Positions 47,101-59,600 are shown, counted from the first letter of the stretch. The stretch: 64,000 bases of DNA from Rosa chinensis (GCF_002994745.2 NC_037090.1:40729001-40793000); one strand, 5' to 3'. Numbers and translations: made by a program. Notes: generated by a model not told the origin, from the letters alone.

Positions 47101-47560
47101 CTCTACTGGATACTTCACTCAATCAATTTCAATGTGACTCTAAGGCGATGCTTTTCTTGTCTTGTCCTACTCAATACTACAGATTCAGCTATAACTTCAG
47201 AAAAGCGATCACCACTGGTTGATTCTCTAATAGCATATTTTAGAAAGGAGCTTTCCTGAATCCCACAACTCCAAAATAAACAAAATTGATTCCAAAAACT
47301 AACAAAATTGAACTAACAAGGGAGATAATATGCATACCCACTCAAAAGCACAAGACAAGAGGTAGGCCACAATGCAAGAGATGGACAGATCTGATTGATT
47401 TCTGGGTATTAGAGTTTACTGTCTGAGCGATGGATTGAATATGCAGAAAGAGGAAGAAAAATAGGAAGAAGGTGGAGCTAAACTAGCAGATGTCGATTTC
47501 GCGGATTGCTATGGTCGACTTCGTTGTCGGGATTGGATGGAGTGAGCGGGAAATAGCAGA
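44164..47560 (-). other. possible spliced minus-strand gene or gene relic, product unidentified
   Basis: Several short open segments on the minus strand are bounded by good splice signals. The best is 46505-46382: preceded by TTCTGTCATTAG, followed by GTATGT, and encoding LLTPLETPLFPSSDGSESQP then a serine-rich run. This TPxxTPLFPS signature occurs in plant basic proline/serine-rich (BPP-type) proteins. Others are 46062-45994, 45644-45610 (AVHDVSQHMEE), a piece near 45395-45350 (KIISGKKLLKKT), 45111-45083 (FWSLMPPDK) and one near 44672-44582 encoding a hydrophobic, membrane-like run. A leader-like stretch lies at 47560-47340. I cannot join these into a protein I recognise. The serine-rich exon and the membrane segment may belong to different genes. 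RNA evidence would settle it. Confidence 0.35.
46382..46505 (-). pseudogene. exon resembling the conserved TPLFPS region of BPP-type proteins
   Basis: This 124-bp segment has canonical acceptor and donor and an unbroken frame. In Arabidopsis proteins of this type a motif like LLTPPGTPLFPS is followed by a serine-rich basic region, as here. No other exon of such a protein is evident nearby, so it may be an isolated exon or fragment. Recognition is from memory of the motif. Confidence 0.45.
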
Positions 47561-47900
47561 TAGAGGGAGCAGGAACAAGAACAAAGCTTATGAACCTAAA
47601 AACCTAAAAAGCTTGCCGACATGTTTAATTTTGGCACCTATATCCACCCAAACGTCAAAAAATAAAACAAAAGAAAATGTATAAAATGAAAATACACGAC
47701 AGCACGTATTACCGTAGCTAAAATTAAAGAAATGGGGCCGTGACCACTTACCCAATTTCAGCTTAAAAATTGCTCACTTACTTCACTAAGAGTTTTTTAA
47801 CCCTATTTACCCAGTCTAACATCTACTGACAATTTTACCCTTGTTAATTAAATTGAAACTGCTCAATCTCTCCTCTCAGACTCTCTCTCTCTCTCTAAAC
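47561..47900. other. short intergenic segment
   Basis: No gene is seen. A CT-rich run (47876-47896) just before the kinase relic looks like the 5' leader of that former gene. Confidence 0.4.
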
Positions 47901-47907
47901 TGAAACT

Positions 47908-48386
47908 GATCGATCTCCATCGGCGAAGAGCTGGAGCATCCACACCCGTCCCGAGATAATCGCCAAGTACCAGATCCTTGAGCGGGTCGGATCAGGCGCC
48001 TACTTCGACATCTACTGCGCTCGTCGTCTCGCCGACAACCTCAGCGTCGCTCTTCAGGAGGTCCACGACTACCAGTCGACCTTTTGTGAAATCGAGGCGC
48101 TCCAGACGCTCCACGGCTACCCCAACGTCGTCGTTTTGTACGAGTACTTCTGGCGCGAGGATGAGGATGCCGTGCTAGTGCTCGAGTTTCTGGCCACTGA
48201 TCAGAGCGGCGAAGAAGAAGGAGGGCAGGATGGGCTGCGGCGAGGTCAAGAGGTGGATGCTACAGATGCTGACTGGGATCGACGTGTGTCATTGGAATAT
48301 GATCATGCATCTGGATTTTTTTTTTTTTTTTTTGATGACATCGTGCATCTGGATTTGAAGCCGAGCAATTTGTTGATGGGGAGGAT
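47908..48386 (+). pseudogene. CDKF;1-like CDK-activating kinase pseudogene, N-terminal part
   Basis: The sequence SWSIHTRPEIIAKYQILERV, the glycine loop GSGAY and EYFWREDEDAVLVLEFL closely follow the N-lobe of plant CDKF;1, a kinase that activates CDK-activating kinases. It is dead. The initiator ATG is gone (ACTGAT where ATGGAT is expected). The ATP-binding lysine of VALKE is glutamine (VALQE). The frame shifts after LEFLATD, though EVKRWMLQMLTGIDVCH is still readable in another frame. The catalytic HRD is HLD in HLDLKPSNLL. A 25-bp poly-T insertion splits the catalytic loop. The copy ends where an LTR starts at 48387. GC content and third positions are higher than in the flanks. The absence of introns in this part cannot by itself show retroposition. 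Confidence 0.85.
48306..48356 (-). mobile_element. 25-bp retroposon tail insertion with 13-bp TSD
   Basis: TGCATCTGGATTT occurs at 48306-48318 and again at 48344-48356. Between them are 15 T and GATGACATCG (48319-48343). On the minus strand the insert reads CGATGTCATC followed by a poly-A, as expected for the extreme 3' end of a poly-A retroposon integrated by a LINE machinery. Without insert and one repeat, the kinase frame around HLDLKP is continuous. Confidence 0.75.
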
Positions 48387-50636
48387 TGTTAGATCCATAA
48401 TTACCTAGTAATTATTCCCCTAATATTGCACTTTTGCTTAACCTTTGTGTTTATTTATGTATATTTATTATGTTTTCCTTATCATGCTAGGAAATAATGG
48501 AAAAGCTTGGAAATGCCCTAAAAACTCAACTTTAGCACATTTTCCTACTCCGGTTAGGAGAAACCGAGTTAGGCAAGGAAGGAGGAGCGGCAGACTGATC
48601 AAATGAACTCTAAATGACTTGAAACTTTTCAGATCCATTCTAGACATCCTAAGAATCATTTGTTATGAAGAGTTTAAGAGCTAGTTCGGAATGGTGCAAA
48701 TTTCTGAACTAGAAGACAAAAACTGCAAAACCGGACCTGTATGAATTCCGGCAGAATTTCTGGCCACACCATGACCAACTAAGCTCTGAAATTTTACGAC
48801 GATGATGTAAACTCATGAAGGAACATTTGGTATGAAGAAACCGAAGGCTAATTCCGAAGTCTTACTAGAGATTAAATTGAAGGAAGAAAGTGCGAAAACT
48901 TGACGAAATGAGAGTCAACGACGGTCAACGCCGGATTCCGCCAAAGTTGGCCGGCCAAGACCATGTGTGGAGGAGAAGGAAGAGCTGATTAGGGTTAAAG
49001 ACTTTAGGTGGAAAGACTTTAGGTCTAGGTTATTTTGAAATCCAAAATTTGAAATATGACAAGTCGTCTTATTCTTACACCTTACACTTTTGTCTCCCAT
49101 TTATTACCTTGTTCCCCTACACAATGACCCTTCTACCCTTACTTTTTCCCCTTCACCAAAATATCTATGGGCTTTCTAGGTCATTTCCATGTGGAGTTAA
49201 AGAATAGATCCACATTTTGTGCTTACACATTTGTCAACCAGATCTAGCCCTTCATTTCCTTTGATCTCCACCCTCCATTCATCACTTTTGGCCTATAAAA
49301 ACACCCTCCCCTCACTTTGGACCTTTTTCATGCCTTCCTTCATCCATTTCATCTTCTTCCTCTCTCCATTTTCCATAATTTTTTATCTTTTAGGTAGTTT
49401 AGTTTAGCTTTTGTGTAGAGAAAAGTGTAAAGTGTCTTGGGTTTTTACCAAAAAACCAAAGATCCTTTACATCTTTGATCAATCACACCTTAGTTTCCAT
49501 ATATACAAGCCTTGTTCTTCATAGCTTCTAAGAGTTTTGTGGATTTGTATGGCAATTTGGGTTTGAAAAAAACCGAAATTTCCATACTTTCAAACATCTT
49601 TCACTAGTTTTGCATCAAGGGGAGCTAGTTTTGTAACCAACCACTTTCTCTACTCTTCCTCTCTTTTGCTTGATGTTATTATGTTTATGGGTTTGATTTA
49701 TGTAATTATGGGTTGTGAGTAGAATAAATTTGGGGCTAGGCCTTAGCCCTAGCCAAACTCATGTATAAAATAGTGTGATGCCATGTTTTTGATGAATATG
49801 CATGTTTTGAATCCTTTAGCTACTTTACTTTAATGCTTTCTTACATGTGTTTTTGGATTTGTCACCTAGAACCATGTTGTAGGAATTAATGAAATTGGAA
49901 ACTTAAGCTTGACAATCTTTTGTAACTGAGAAGCATGTGTAGCTAATAGGGTGGTGGTCTAGCTTATTCTTACGGGAAGAACTAGATTGCTTGGGTCCTT
50001 ACCTTAAAATTAATGCTTGGTGTCATGAGATTAAGAGTCAAGAGGCCTTAGGTTTTACGACATCAAAGCCCTTTTATGTTTTAGCGAATGTAAATAGGAC
50101 TAAGGTTGTGTGATCTAGCTTTGCTCTAGCGACATGGTTAGGTTGCATGATTAGTTGGTATCTTGGTTTCTCTAGCGAAAACCGAGGGAGAATTTATCAA
50201 AGCATGTTGTTAGTTGAAAATGGGTTACATTATATGCTTGAGGGAGGCTAGGTGCAAAAACCTATGCTCCTGTTTATCTCATTGATCAAAGTCTCTATTT
50301 TATTTTGTTTTTATTAGCTTAGTTTATTTTTGTGCAACTTATTTTACTTTATAGAAATTAAAATCAACAAAACCGATTCACCACTTTACCATTGTAAATA
50401 TCATTATTGATAGTTTTGGCTTCCAAAGGGCCGAGACTATTAATTTGTAAAAAGATAGACTCACATGTGTTTTCTAGGTTTTATTTTTGCGGTAATCTAG
50501 TTAGGGTAGAGTTACTCATTCCCTTGGGTACGATACTCTTACTATTCCCCTTTACTAAAACTTGACCTCCTAATCTTGGGAGTAGGTAACATCACACAAA
50601 TTTGCACATATTTTCATACTCGTGATCGAACCAACA
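48387..50636 (+). repeat. 5' LTR of the coding-free gypsy derivative
   Basis: It starts TGTTAGATCCATAATTACC, directly after AGGAT in the kinase pseudogene, and ends GTGATCGAACCAACA. Ends form a weak inverted pair. A GGCCTATAAAAACACC TATA box lies at about 49288-49303, followed by a CT-rich leader (49320-49380). Confidence 0.8.
49292..49299 (+). promoter_or_regulatory. LTR TATA box
   Basis: CTATAAAAACACC with a CT-rich stretch downstream, placed 0.9 kb into the LTR. Confidence 0.45.
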
Positions 50637-50642
50637 AGTTTT

Positions 50643-50660
50643 TGGCGCCGTTGCCGGGGA
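50643..50660 (+). other. primer binding site (tRNA-Asp type)
   Basis: TGGCGCCGTTGCCGGGGA, six bases after the LTR end. Confidence 0.85.
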
Positions 50661-52347
50661 TTGAGGTAAAACTCAATCCCTATTAGGTCGCCGTGGGACT
50701 AGAGAACCCATTTCTAGTTTATCATTATTTTTTTTTGCCTTTAATTATTTGGTTGTTTTTTGTGTGGTACTTTAATTTTTGAAATTGTTATAAGTACTTT
50801 GGGTAAGTAAATTGGTAAATTGTGGTAAGAAAAAGACAAAAATAAAAAAATAAAAATTTAAGCATGTCTTGCCTATTTACTATTTGCTTATTACTTGTGC
50901 AATTTCACATTTTTGTTACTTATTTAAAATTCATTTTTTAAATAAATTGTGCTTTGACTTATTTCTTTTCAATTGGAATTTGATTAGAGCTTGTAGTTTT
51001 TAAGTAAATAGGATTTGGATTCCATCTTTGTAACGTCGAGTTTATTCACTCTTCACAAGTAGGTTCATCCGATTGGATACGATGTCTAGGTAAGATTTGA
51101 ATGAGAGAAGTGTACTCAAGTGAGCTTCGGCTCCACCAAAATCTCTTCCTACTCTTACCTGGTCATATTTCATGAGGACTTACCAAACTGTTGAGTGTTA
51201 GACAACACCCAAATTTGGATTTCTTTTCCCTTTTGCTTTTCTAATTACAAATTCTAATTTGAGTTCTAATTTTCTAGAAATAGTTAAAGTTTTAATTTGA
51301 GTCACATTGGACCTTGTTAATATCCTTAAACTTAAACCCGGATTAGCGGACTCCAAAATGAAGAAAAAATAATCCAAGATGAAGAATTTGGGAGTTTGGG
51401 AGTAGTCGAGAGCATGGGGAGGTTAAGTGTTCAAAGCTTAAGTGTGAGGTTCCTTCGATTGGTGATGCATGGACCCAGGGATGGCAAGTGCCTAACTTGG
51501 CCTTGTGAGGTTATCACTTATTTTGGACTATGGACCTAAGTGGAGGATCGATCTTCAAAGAGTTTGCATTTCTCTAACTCTACTCTTGATCTTTCCTAGC
51601 ATGAATTGTTTGCTTTATTTATTTTTATGTTAATAAATTTGTGGCTCCAAGAGTTTTGGATAGTTATTTCACCCTTGGTCAATGGATAAAACACAAAAGA
51701 TTTAGCTTTTATTGAAAGGATTATCCAAAGTTCAAGTGTGAGGTGACTACCCTTTCTCTTTTGCCATGTTAGTTTAGTTGTTTTGAATGCTAGTTGCGGC
51801 CTTAATGATGCATGCTCCCCAAAACATTGATAGGATCTTAATAGCTTCATTATACATTAAGGACTATATGATGTTTTAAGTGTGAGGTGCTTGTTTGGCC
51901 ATTGTTAATAGTTAATAAATTGTGTCGACTAGCATTAGGACATTTTTATTTGGTCCCATGCTTTGCACATGATTCACAATTGTTCATAACAGCACATTGA
52001 GGACAATGTGTGATTTAAGTGTGAGGTGGTAAGGGTAAGTAATTACATTCCTTATCCTTTTCTTCATTTGTTAACCTTACTGAAAAATCCATAAAAATTG
52101 AAAAATTTTGAAAAATACAAAAAGATTTTGGCTTGCTTGTGTGGTTCCTAAAGTGAAATAACCCCCGAGGATGAGACCGAACATATGTCTAATTGGATTG
52201 ATTGATTTTGAGCATGTATACCGATTGAAGATCAATGCTTATTTAATAAATGGATTTGGCGTTTTGTGCTCACATGCATTTAACCTCATATTGCCTATGT
52301 CATTTTAGATGCATCACTATGCCAAAAAAGCCTTCAGACGACACACC

Positions 52348-52381
52348 TCAGACGACATAAGTTTTGTTTTATGTCGTCTGA
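52348..52381. promoter_or_regulatory. subterminal hairpin of TCAGACGACA motifs
   Basis: Arms TCAGACGACATAA and TTATGTCGTCTGA are perfectly complementary. Further copies of the motif lie at 52334, 52397 and 52468. In En/Spm elements repeated subterminal motifs bind the TNPA-type protein; that role here is inferred. Confidence 0.65.
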
Positions 52382-52449
52382 GTTTTTCAGACGACATAAT
52401 TTTTTTTTCTGTTGTCTGAATATACACTTAAACCATACTGGTTTAATTT

Positions 52450-52591
52450 GGAAAAATGGTGAGCATTCAGACGACACATTTGTGTAGTTGTAGAAGGTGG
52501 TGATTTCCTATCTCAAATTTGGATAAATGGTGAGCATTCAGACGACACATTTGTGTAGTTGTAGAAAGTGGTGATTTCCTATCTCAAATTT
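52450..52591. repeat. 71-bp tandem duplication in the CACTA subterminal region
   Basis: Units 52450-52520 and 52521-52591 both read GGA(A/T)AAATGGTGAGCATTCAG... and differ at about two bases. Each carries one TCAGACGACA motif, so the duplication adds a subterminal site. Confidence 0.9.
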
Positions 52592-52599
52592 GGAGGGAA

Positions 52600-55500
52600 T
52601 ATCAAAAGTTGACCGAGTCTTTTCCCTCTCAAATAGCCACGCCCTATTTGACTAGAAAATATTGTGACATTCAAACAACATTTAAATGTTGTCTAAATGT
52701 GGGGATTGTTTTAAAATTTCCCAAGTTATTTTGACTTGTGCTATTTGACATATATCCCTCGCAATTAAGTCACTTTCGATCTGTCCTAGCCTTGTCATCA
52801 CGTACTAGATCTCTCAGCTCGACCTAGAACGTTAACCCGGCCGCAAAAGCCCAAACACCAACCTCGCTCTCTCCTTCTCAGTTAGCTCTATCATATCTCG
52901 ATTCTCACTCTCTCCTTCATCTTCTGACTTTCTTCATCAACCTTAGTCTCTACTTCGGCTTTCACATCCAGATTAATGGAGCTCTGCAGCGACTAGTAGA
53001 GCTATTTTCGATTCGGATATTGGTAAGCAACTTAGGGTTTCAATCGTTTTTTAGTTTTGGGTTTCAACTGGGTTCAATCGATTTTAGTGTTTGATTTCGA
53101 TTCGGTTTTTTTTGTTTCTATTTGGGGATGGGGCGATTGAATATCATTTTTCCTTTTATCCTCGATTCGGTGTTCCGATTACTGAAAACCCAAATCTCTC
53201 TCTCTCTCTCTCACTCATTCTCTCTCTCTGTGTCACCCTCCTTGTCAGTAGACGGCGGCGGAACGGTGAAGGTTCATTGACTCTTGTCTTGGTGTTAGTT
53301 TGCTTTGGAATTTTGTTGAAACAGACGAAAAGAAAAGAAGAAGAAGAGGAGGAAGAAGAGAAGAAGAAGAGGGAGACGGGAAGAAATTGATGCTCAATTC
53401 CAACAGAAATTGAGTAAACTGATCATCCTAGGTATTCTTTGATGGGTTTGAATTTGTTTGATTTATTTTTTTGTCTGTCTCTCATCTTTTCCATTATTAT
53501 ACATAACCGTTTTGGTTTTTCAACTCTTTCATTTCATTGTTATGTGCATTTCTGTTCGGTTAAGCACTTATTTGTTGGGTTTTTGTGAGAGAGTGTTGGG
53601 TTTGTGTCTGATTTGGTGTTTTTGTGAGAGAGTGTTGGGTTTGTGTCTGATTTGGGCGAGAAGGTGGAGGGTGATTTTGGAAGAAATGGAAGAGAAATTC
53701 ACAGCTAAAGACTATGGGGTGGGTAAGCTATTGATTCTGGACTCAAGTATTGGCTTTGATTCTGTATGTTGGATCCCTCCAACTTACTTATGAATGATCG
53801 TATTGTATGATTTGGTTTGTAAATAATCCGATTGATTTGTGGGGTAATCGTTTAGGTTGCATCGTTCTTTTTTGGGGGGAGGGATTGGTACTGGAGAAAT
53901 TGTAACTTGAAGGGAAGAGTTGTCTTCTTTTGGTTCAATCTAGTGAAAATTTTAACTCATGGTGGTTATCAAAAGAAGAAGAAGAAAGAAAATTCTTGAG
54001 TGAGGGTGTTATATTTGCTGAATACTTGAGAAAGAGAGCGGTTTTTCCTTTAACTACCTTTCTTTTACTGGTACTGATTCATTGGAAGATCCAACTGGAT
54101 CTTAGTTTTCTGATGGAAGATTTGTTATATTTGCTACAAATGGATGGAAGTTCCAGCCTTGACATATTTTGTAGAATTTTGCTCTCTTGAATTTCTTAGG
54201 AAAAGTATATGACTGAAGGGTGAAGCTATGGAGTTCAATTTTTAGTTTAATCATATTTACTTGTTTTGCATTCTAGATATGGATTAAATATCTCTTAAAG
54301 ATGGATAATGGATACCACTTGTTTCTCCAAGTTTAAATTATTTGTACTGTGCTGTTAACACTGGGGAAATGGCAGACTATATTGTTCCTTTCTTAACGGT
54401 GCAAATGCATTCTGATCTAAAACTGAGTCCCCAGTCCTTTGTGTCCCTGTAATTTGAGGATTTTCCATATCTGTGGATCATGTGAATGCACAGAGTGATA
54501 GTTATGGTTGCATTATTATATATAAATCTTAACTGCTCACTATTTCTGCAATTCTTTTCCATATTAGGTATTGGGTTGTAGTAGTATAATATTTGACTGG
54601 TGTGAGTATGTCTCATTGGAGGCTTTACAGAGAATACGACCTTGGGTGAGATTTTTTGATTTTTTTTGGTTGGAAAATTGATATGGGTCTGTTATTGATT
54701 AGGGATAGCGAATTACGTTTGGAACTAACATAGAGAATTATTGGTAATGTTAGTAAGTGATGGGGCTTACTAAAACCAGATTCACTTTTTCTTTGTGCTT
54801 TGTCAACTCCGAAATGATTTTAATTTTGATGGTACAGGTATAAGGCAAGGACAACAGCTGCTCTCAAAGTTCCAGAGTTTTAACTTGAGAGTGATCCTCT
54901 GTCTATTTATACTCAAATATGTAATAGTGCGTTGCTAAGGTACTTTCTTTTTCCTCAATATTTACTATTTCCAAAACTGGTTTTTTTTCTTTAACTTTTT
55001 CAAAGATTCATTTCTGTATAAGTAAGGTATGCTTGCAAGGAAAGACAAGATAGAAGGAAACTGTGTGGCCCTGCATCTGTGATACATATAACAATTAATA
55101 GTTTTCTGTATTATCTTGAGCTTAGTATTTTTCCTTCCCATTTGGTTTATGGTTAATGTTTTTCATCAAATCCCTTTAAAATGCTTTATCAATAATTATT
55201 GTCATAATTATTGTCAATAATTATCAAAAATTGTTTTCTGAAATCAAAATTGTGCATTTGAGAAAATAGTGTCAATATTTGAGATTGAACTTTCTCCTGT
55301 TCCGTCTGCTGCTGAATAATTAGCCCAGGTCTAGGTCTATTTTCTAGGTTTGTTTAGTGTGTTTTTAACTTGAAAGTTTGCTCTGGTAAAATGGCTAGCT
55401 TCCTAAGCAGTTTACTAGCATTAGATGGCAGTCAAAATTGGCTATTCCATTATTTTTTGGTTTAAGACTGAGCTTATTATCTTAACGCTGCACCTACTTT

Positions 55501-56622
55501 GATTTGGCCTGTATTAACTTGCAAAAATACAGTTCACATCCGAACTGAAAGGAACATTTAATGAGGTTGCAAATGTCTTCCAAGACTGATTCTAGCTATG
55601 ATAGAAGGGTACAGATAAATTTATAAAAGAAATCTCTTGTTGTATGCCTAATTTAGGTTTAATTTGTACTGGGGATGGTTTATTTTCAGTGCAAAAGTAC
55701 AATTTAGCCATTTCTTAATTAATTTCCCAATCTTTTATCTCTTGATGTATGCCTAATTTAGGTTTAATTTGTTTAAATCTTGTTGTCTTGTATTTTTTTG
55801 GTTATAATCTTGTTGTCTTGTATGTTTAAGTATTTAACCTGCATATAGCCTTTATATATTTTGGCTATAACTAATTCTATATTTTTCCCCTCTTTTTTGC
55901 AGCGTTATGTTGACTTTGGATTATAGCTTATAGGCGCTGATCTTATGTCAATACTTGGCCTTTACAAATTTGTTCAGGTATAATGACTTTATGTGGATGT
56001 CATTTTTAGATGTGTAGCCCCATGTAGAAAATACTTGTGCACTTGCTAAGCCCATGAGATCCATGACTATGAAAAGGAACTGCCATAGTTCTTATGTTTT
56101 GTAACATGTTTCTTCTATTTTGTTGGCCTTGATAGGGAAACTTGGTGGAACAAAAGGATTTGCGAAGGAAGGCTCACTGCTAGTACTAGTATAGAGAAAA
56201 ACAGAAGGCTTTTTTTCTGTAAATTTCTGGTGAGTTTTCAATGTTTGTGCTTTATACATTATGTAGTTAGCAACTATCTAATTATCCTTTTGTTCATATC
56301 TTTGCCTACACAAAATGATTATATGTTTACTGCTGGCTAGTTGAGTATAATCATAAGTTCATTTTTATTTCTTGATAGAATATTGTATTACTTTGTATAA
56401 TAAAAGTTTGAGCATGGAATGAAATCTGATCATTAGAATTGTCATGGATCGATGTAATTGGTGCAGCTCTATGTGAATGAATTTGTACGTGTTAAGACCA
56501 CTCTTAGTAGTACTAGTCTTAATGAGTATATTGTATAGTAAAAGTATAAGCAACGGTATCTTTGACATAGAGACAATATTTAAGTGTGTTTTGTTATATA
56601 TGAAGGAACCTAAATATTTAAG
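52600..56622 (+). other. long transposase leader, probably spliced
   Basis: Four kilobases separate the subterminal repeats from the transposase ATG. A CT-rich leader-like segment (52795-53020) ends at a donor-like TTGGTAAGC (53020). CT/GA-rich runs follow (53195-53230, 53330-53385), and acceptor-like TTTTTTGCAG occurs at 55894-55903. Small open frames (53091-53390, 53458-53793, 53930-54190) match nothing I know. A 39-bp tandem duplication lies at about 53580-53656. I read this as a 5' leader with introns, possibly including captured host sequence. Confidence 0.45.
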
Positions 56623-59600
56623 ATGGATAAGTCATGGATGCATGCTGATAGAAGGTCAAAGAAGTTTGAGCTAGGAGTAGCAGAGTTTCTCAAGTTGGCC
56701 GAGTCTAATGCCAATAACAAAAACAAGATTTCTTGTCCTTGCTTGAAATGTAGTAACACGAAGGGATTTTCTGTTGGAGTTATTAAGGATCATATATTTT
56801 GGAATGGTATTAATGAGAGTTATAAGCATTGGAGGTGGCATGGAGAACCTACTACATCTGCTATGAATGACAATAGAGTTGAATCTGAAACTGTAGATTG
56901 GGAACCTGGGATAGGGGAGAATGATTGGGGCTTTGGAGAAAGTGAGGATGAGCAGATTTCCGAAGACTCTAATGAGTTTTTGAAGTATGTAGAGGATGGG
57001 GATCAACCTTTGTACCCAGGTTGTACGAAGACAACCAAACTGAATGGTCTGATTCAGACCTTCAATTTGAAAGCAAAGCATGGAATGACCGATGCTTGCT
57101 ATTCAGATATGCTTATCATGATTGGGGGTCTGCTTCCTGAAGGGAATCAGGTTCCTTTGTCTTTGTATGAAGCGAAAAAGACACTTAGTGCTTTAGGGAT
57201 GGAGTATGAAAAAATTCATGCATGTCCTAATGACTGCATCTTGTATAGACAACAGCATGCAGATGCTCTTATCTGCCCCAACTGTGGTGTTTCAAGGTGG
57301 AAATTGGGTAGGGATAAAACTGTGAAAGAAGGGATACCAGCAAAGGTTTTATGGTACTTTCCACCAATCCCAAGGTTCAAACGAATGTATCAATCGACCA
57401 ACACAGCTAAGAATCTTACTTGGCATGAGTATGGTAGAAAGAAAGATGGAATGATGCGACACCCAGCTGATTCTCCTACTTGGGAATTACTTGACAAACA
57501 ATATCCAAAATTCAGTAGCGACCCTAGAAACCTCAGACTAGCCCTATCTTCTGATGGATTTAACCCGCATAGTTCTCTAAGCAGCAAGTATTCTTGTTGG
57601 CCAGTTATACTGGTCACATATAACCTTCCTCCATGGCTTTGTATGAAGAGGAAGTTTATGATGTTGACATTGTTAATATCGGGACCAAAGCAACCTGGTA
57701 ACGATATCGACATCTACTTGCAGCCATTAATAGATGATCTGAAAGTATTGTGGGATGGGGTTGAGGGAGTATACGATGCACTAAGAGGGGACTACTTCAA
57801 ATTGAAAGCGGTCCTGCTGTGGACTATTAATGACTTTCCCGCATACGGGAACTTGTCTGGTAGCATTGTTAAAGGATATAATGCTTGTCCAATTTGCCTT
57901 GACCAGACTCGACCTTATAGGTTAAAAAGAGGTAAAAAAATGGCATTCATGAGGCATCGCAGGTTCCTACCTAGACATCATCCGTATAGGAAACAGGCTG
58001 TTGCTTTTGACAACACCGTAGAGGAGGACCTACCTCCTCTACCATTAACCGGAGAGGAGGTGTTTGCTAGAGTAGAGGGTCTGAATTGTGTGTGTGGGAA
58101 AAAGAAACGCTCTCCTCCTGCCAAGGGTGTTGAAGACCAAGGCAAACCTTGTTGGAAAAAGAAGTCTGTCTTCTTTGAACTAGAGTATTGGAAATATATT
58201 CCGGTACGACATAATCTCGATGTCATGCACATCGAGAAGAACTGTTGTGATGCCATCATTGGTACGCTGCTGAACATTCCCGGGAAGACAAAGGATGGGG
58301 TTGCAGGGCGTTTGGACATGGTGGAGATGGGTATTAGGTCTGGTTTGAACCCAGAAGTTGGTGCCAAAAGGGATAAATTACCTCTAGCTAGTTGGAACTT
58401 GATGCTTGGTGAAAAAAAAATAGTTTGTGGCTCTTTTTTTGAAATGACGGTTCCTGTTAGGTTTTCGTCAAATGTAAGGAATCTTGTCTCTATGGAGGAT
58501 TTAAAACTTGCTGGTCTGAAATCGCATGACTGTCACACTATCATGCAGATTCTTCTTCCTGTTGCTTTACGTTCTGTTCTTGAGAAGCCGGTTAGGTATG
58601 CGATCATCCGCTTCTGCCTTTTCTTCAAGGCAATATGTGTTAAAGTGATCGATGTTTCGAAGCTGGAAAAAATGCAAGCAGACTTGGTTGTTACTGTTTG
58701 CTTATTGGAGAAGTACTTCCCGCCTTCATTTTTCGACATTAAGATCCATCTAACTGTGCATCTCGTAAGAGAAGTTCAGCTTTGTGGTCCAGTATTTTTT
58801 CGGTGGATGTACCCCTTCGAGAGGTACATGAAAGTCTTTAAAGGGTGGGTTAGATGTCGAACGCATCCTGAGGGATGCATAGCAGAGTCATATATTGTCG
58901 AAGAGGCTGTTGAGTTTTGCACTGAACGTATGCTTACTGATGCTTCTACTGCTGGAATCCCTGAAAGTTCCAAACCACGAGCCCGTAATGCATCCAAACC
59001 GCTATCAGGCGCTACCATGATTTCTGTCTATGGCAAGGAGATGCATCAAGCACATCTGTGTATATTGCAGAATACCGAGGATGCAAGTCCTTATTTCATG
59101 TAAGTCATAAACTTTTAATTATCATCAGTTTTCCTACAGTCCATGAATTGATTCAATATTTTGTTACTTAAATTATTGAGTTTTGTGTGTTTGATATTCA
59201 GTGAACATCTGGAATTGTTGAAGCTTCTCAATCCAAGGTTTTCCAAAAATGAAAAGTGGCTGAAGGATAAACAAAACCAGACCTTTGCTGTCTGGTTAAA
59301 AGAGAGGGTATGTGATCATATACTTGATTGTTAATATATAAGTTGAAAAAAATAAGATTTCAACATTACGCTAATGTAATCTATTATTGATTTGAAGGTT
59401 TCAAATGAACTGCAGTTTCCGGACAATAATGTTTCGGAAACAATGAGGTGGATGTCAAGTGGACCGAATCATGTAGTGCCGACCTTTAGTGGATACCAGG
59501 TTAATGGTGTTGATTTCAACACTAAGGAGCGGGACAATGTGCGATCAGTGCAAAACAGTGGGGTTTTTTTGGTGGCTGATGCAATGCAAGTTTCTAGTGC

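Larger units (their letters stand above)
48387..52314 (+). mobile_element. coding-free gypsy derivative: 5' LTR, primer site, non-coding interior
   Basis: A 2250-bp LTR (48387-50636) is followed by a tRNA-Asp-type primer site and about 1.6 kb without any gag or pol. The interior has the GTCTAGGTAAG...GAGAAGTG...CTCCACCAAAATC block, also present at 18120-18210 and 20430-20520 in the other gypsy derivative. GAGGACAATGTG and TTTAAGTGTGAGGTGG follow near 51990-52030. The 3' LTR is not in the window; a CACTA element interrupts the interior at 52315. The class resembles large retrotransposon derivatives (LARDs). Confidence 0.8.

Noticed and set aside
53091..53390. 99-codon open frame with a poly-Glu/Lys end in the CACTA leader
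   Set aside because: The charged end is a translated GAA/GAG microsatellite and the start is low-complexity.
57978..58367. 129-codon minus-strand open frame under the transposase
   Set aside because: It is fully antisense to the conserved transposase domain; a shadow frame.
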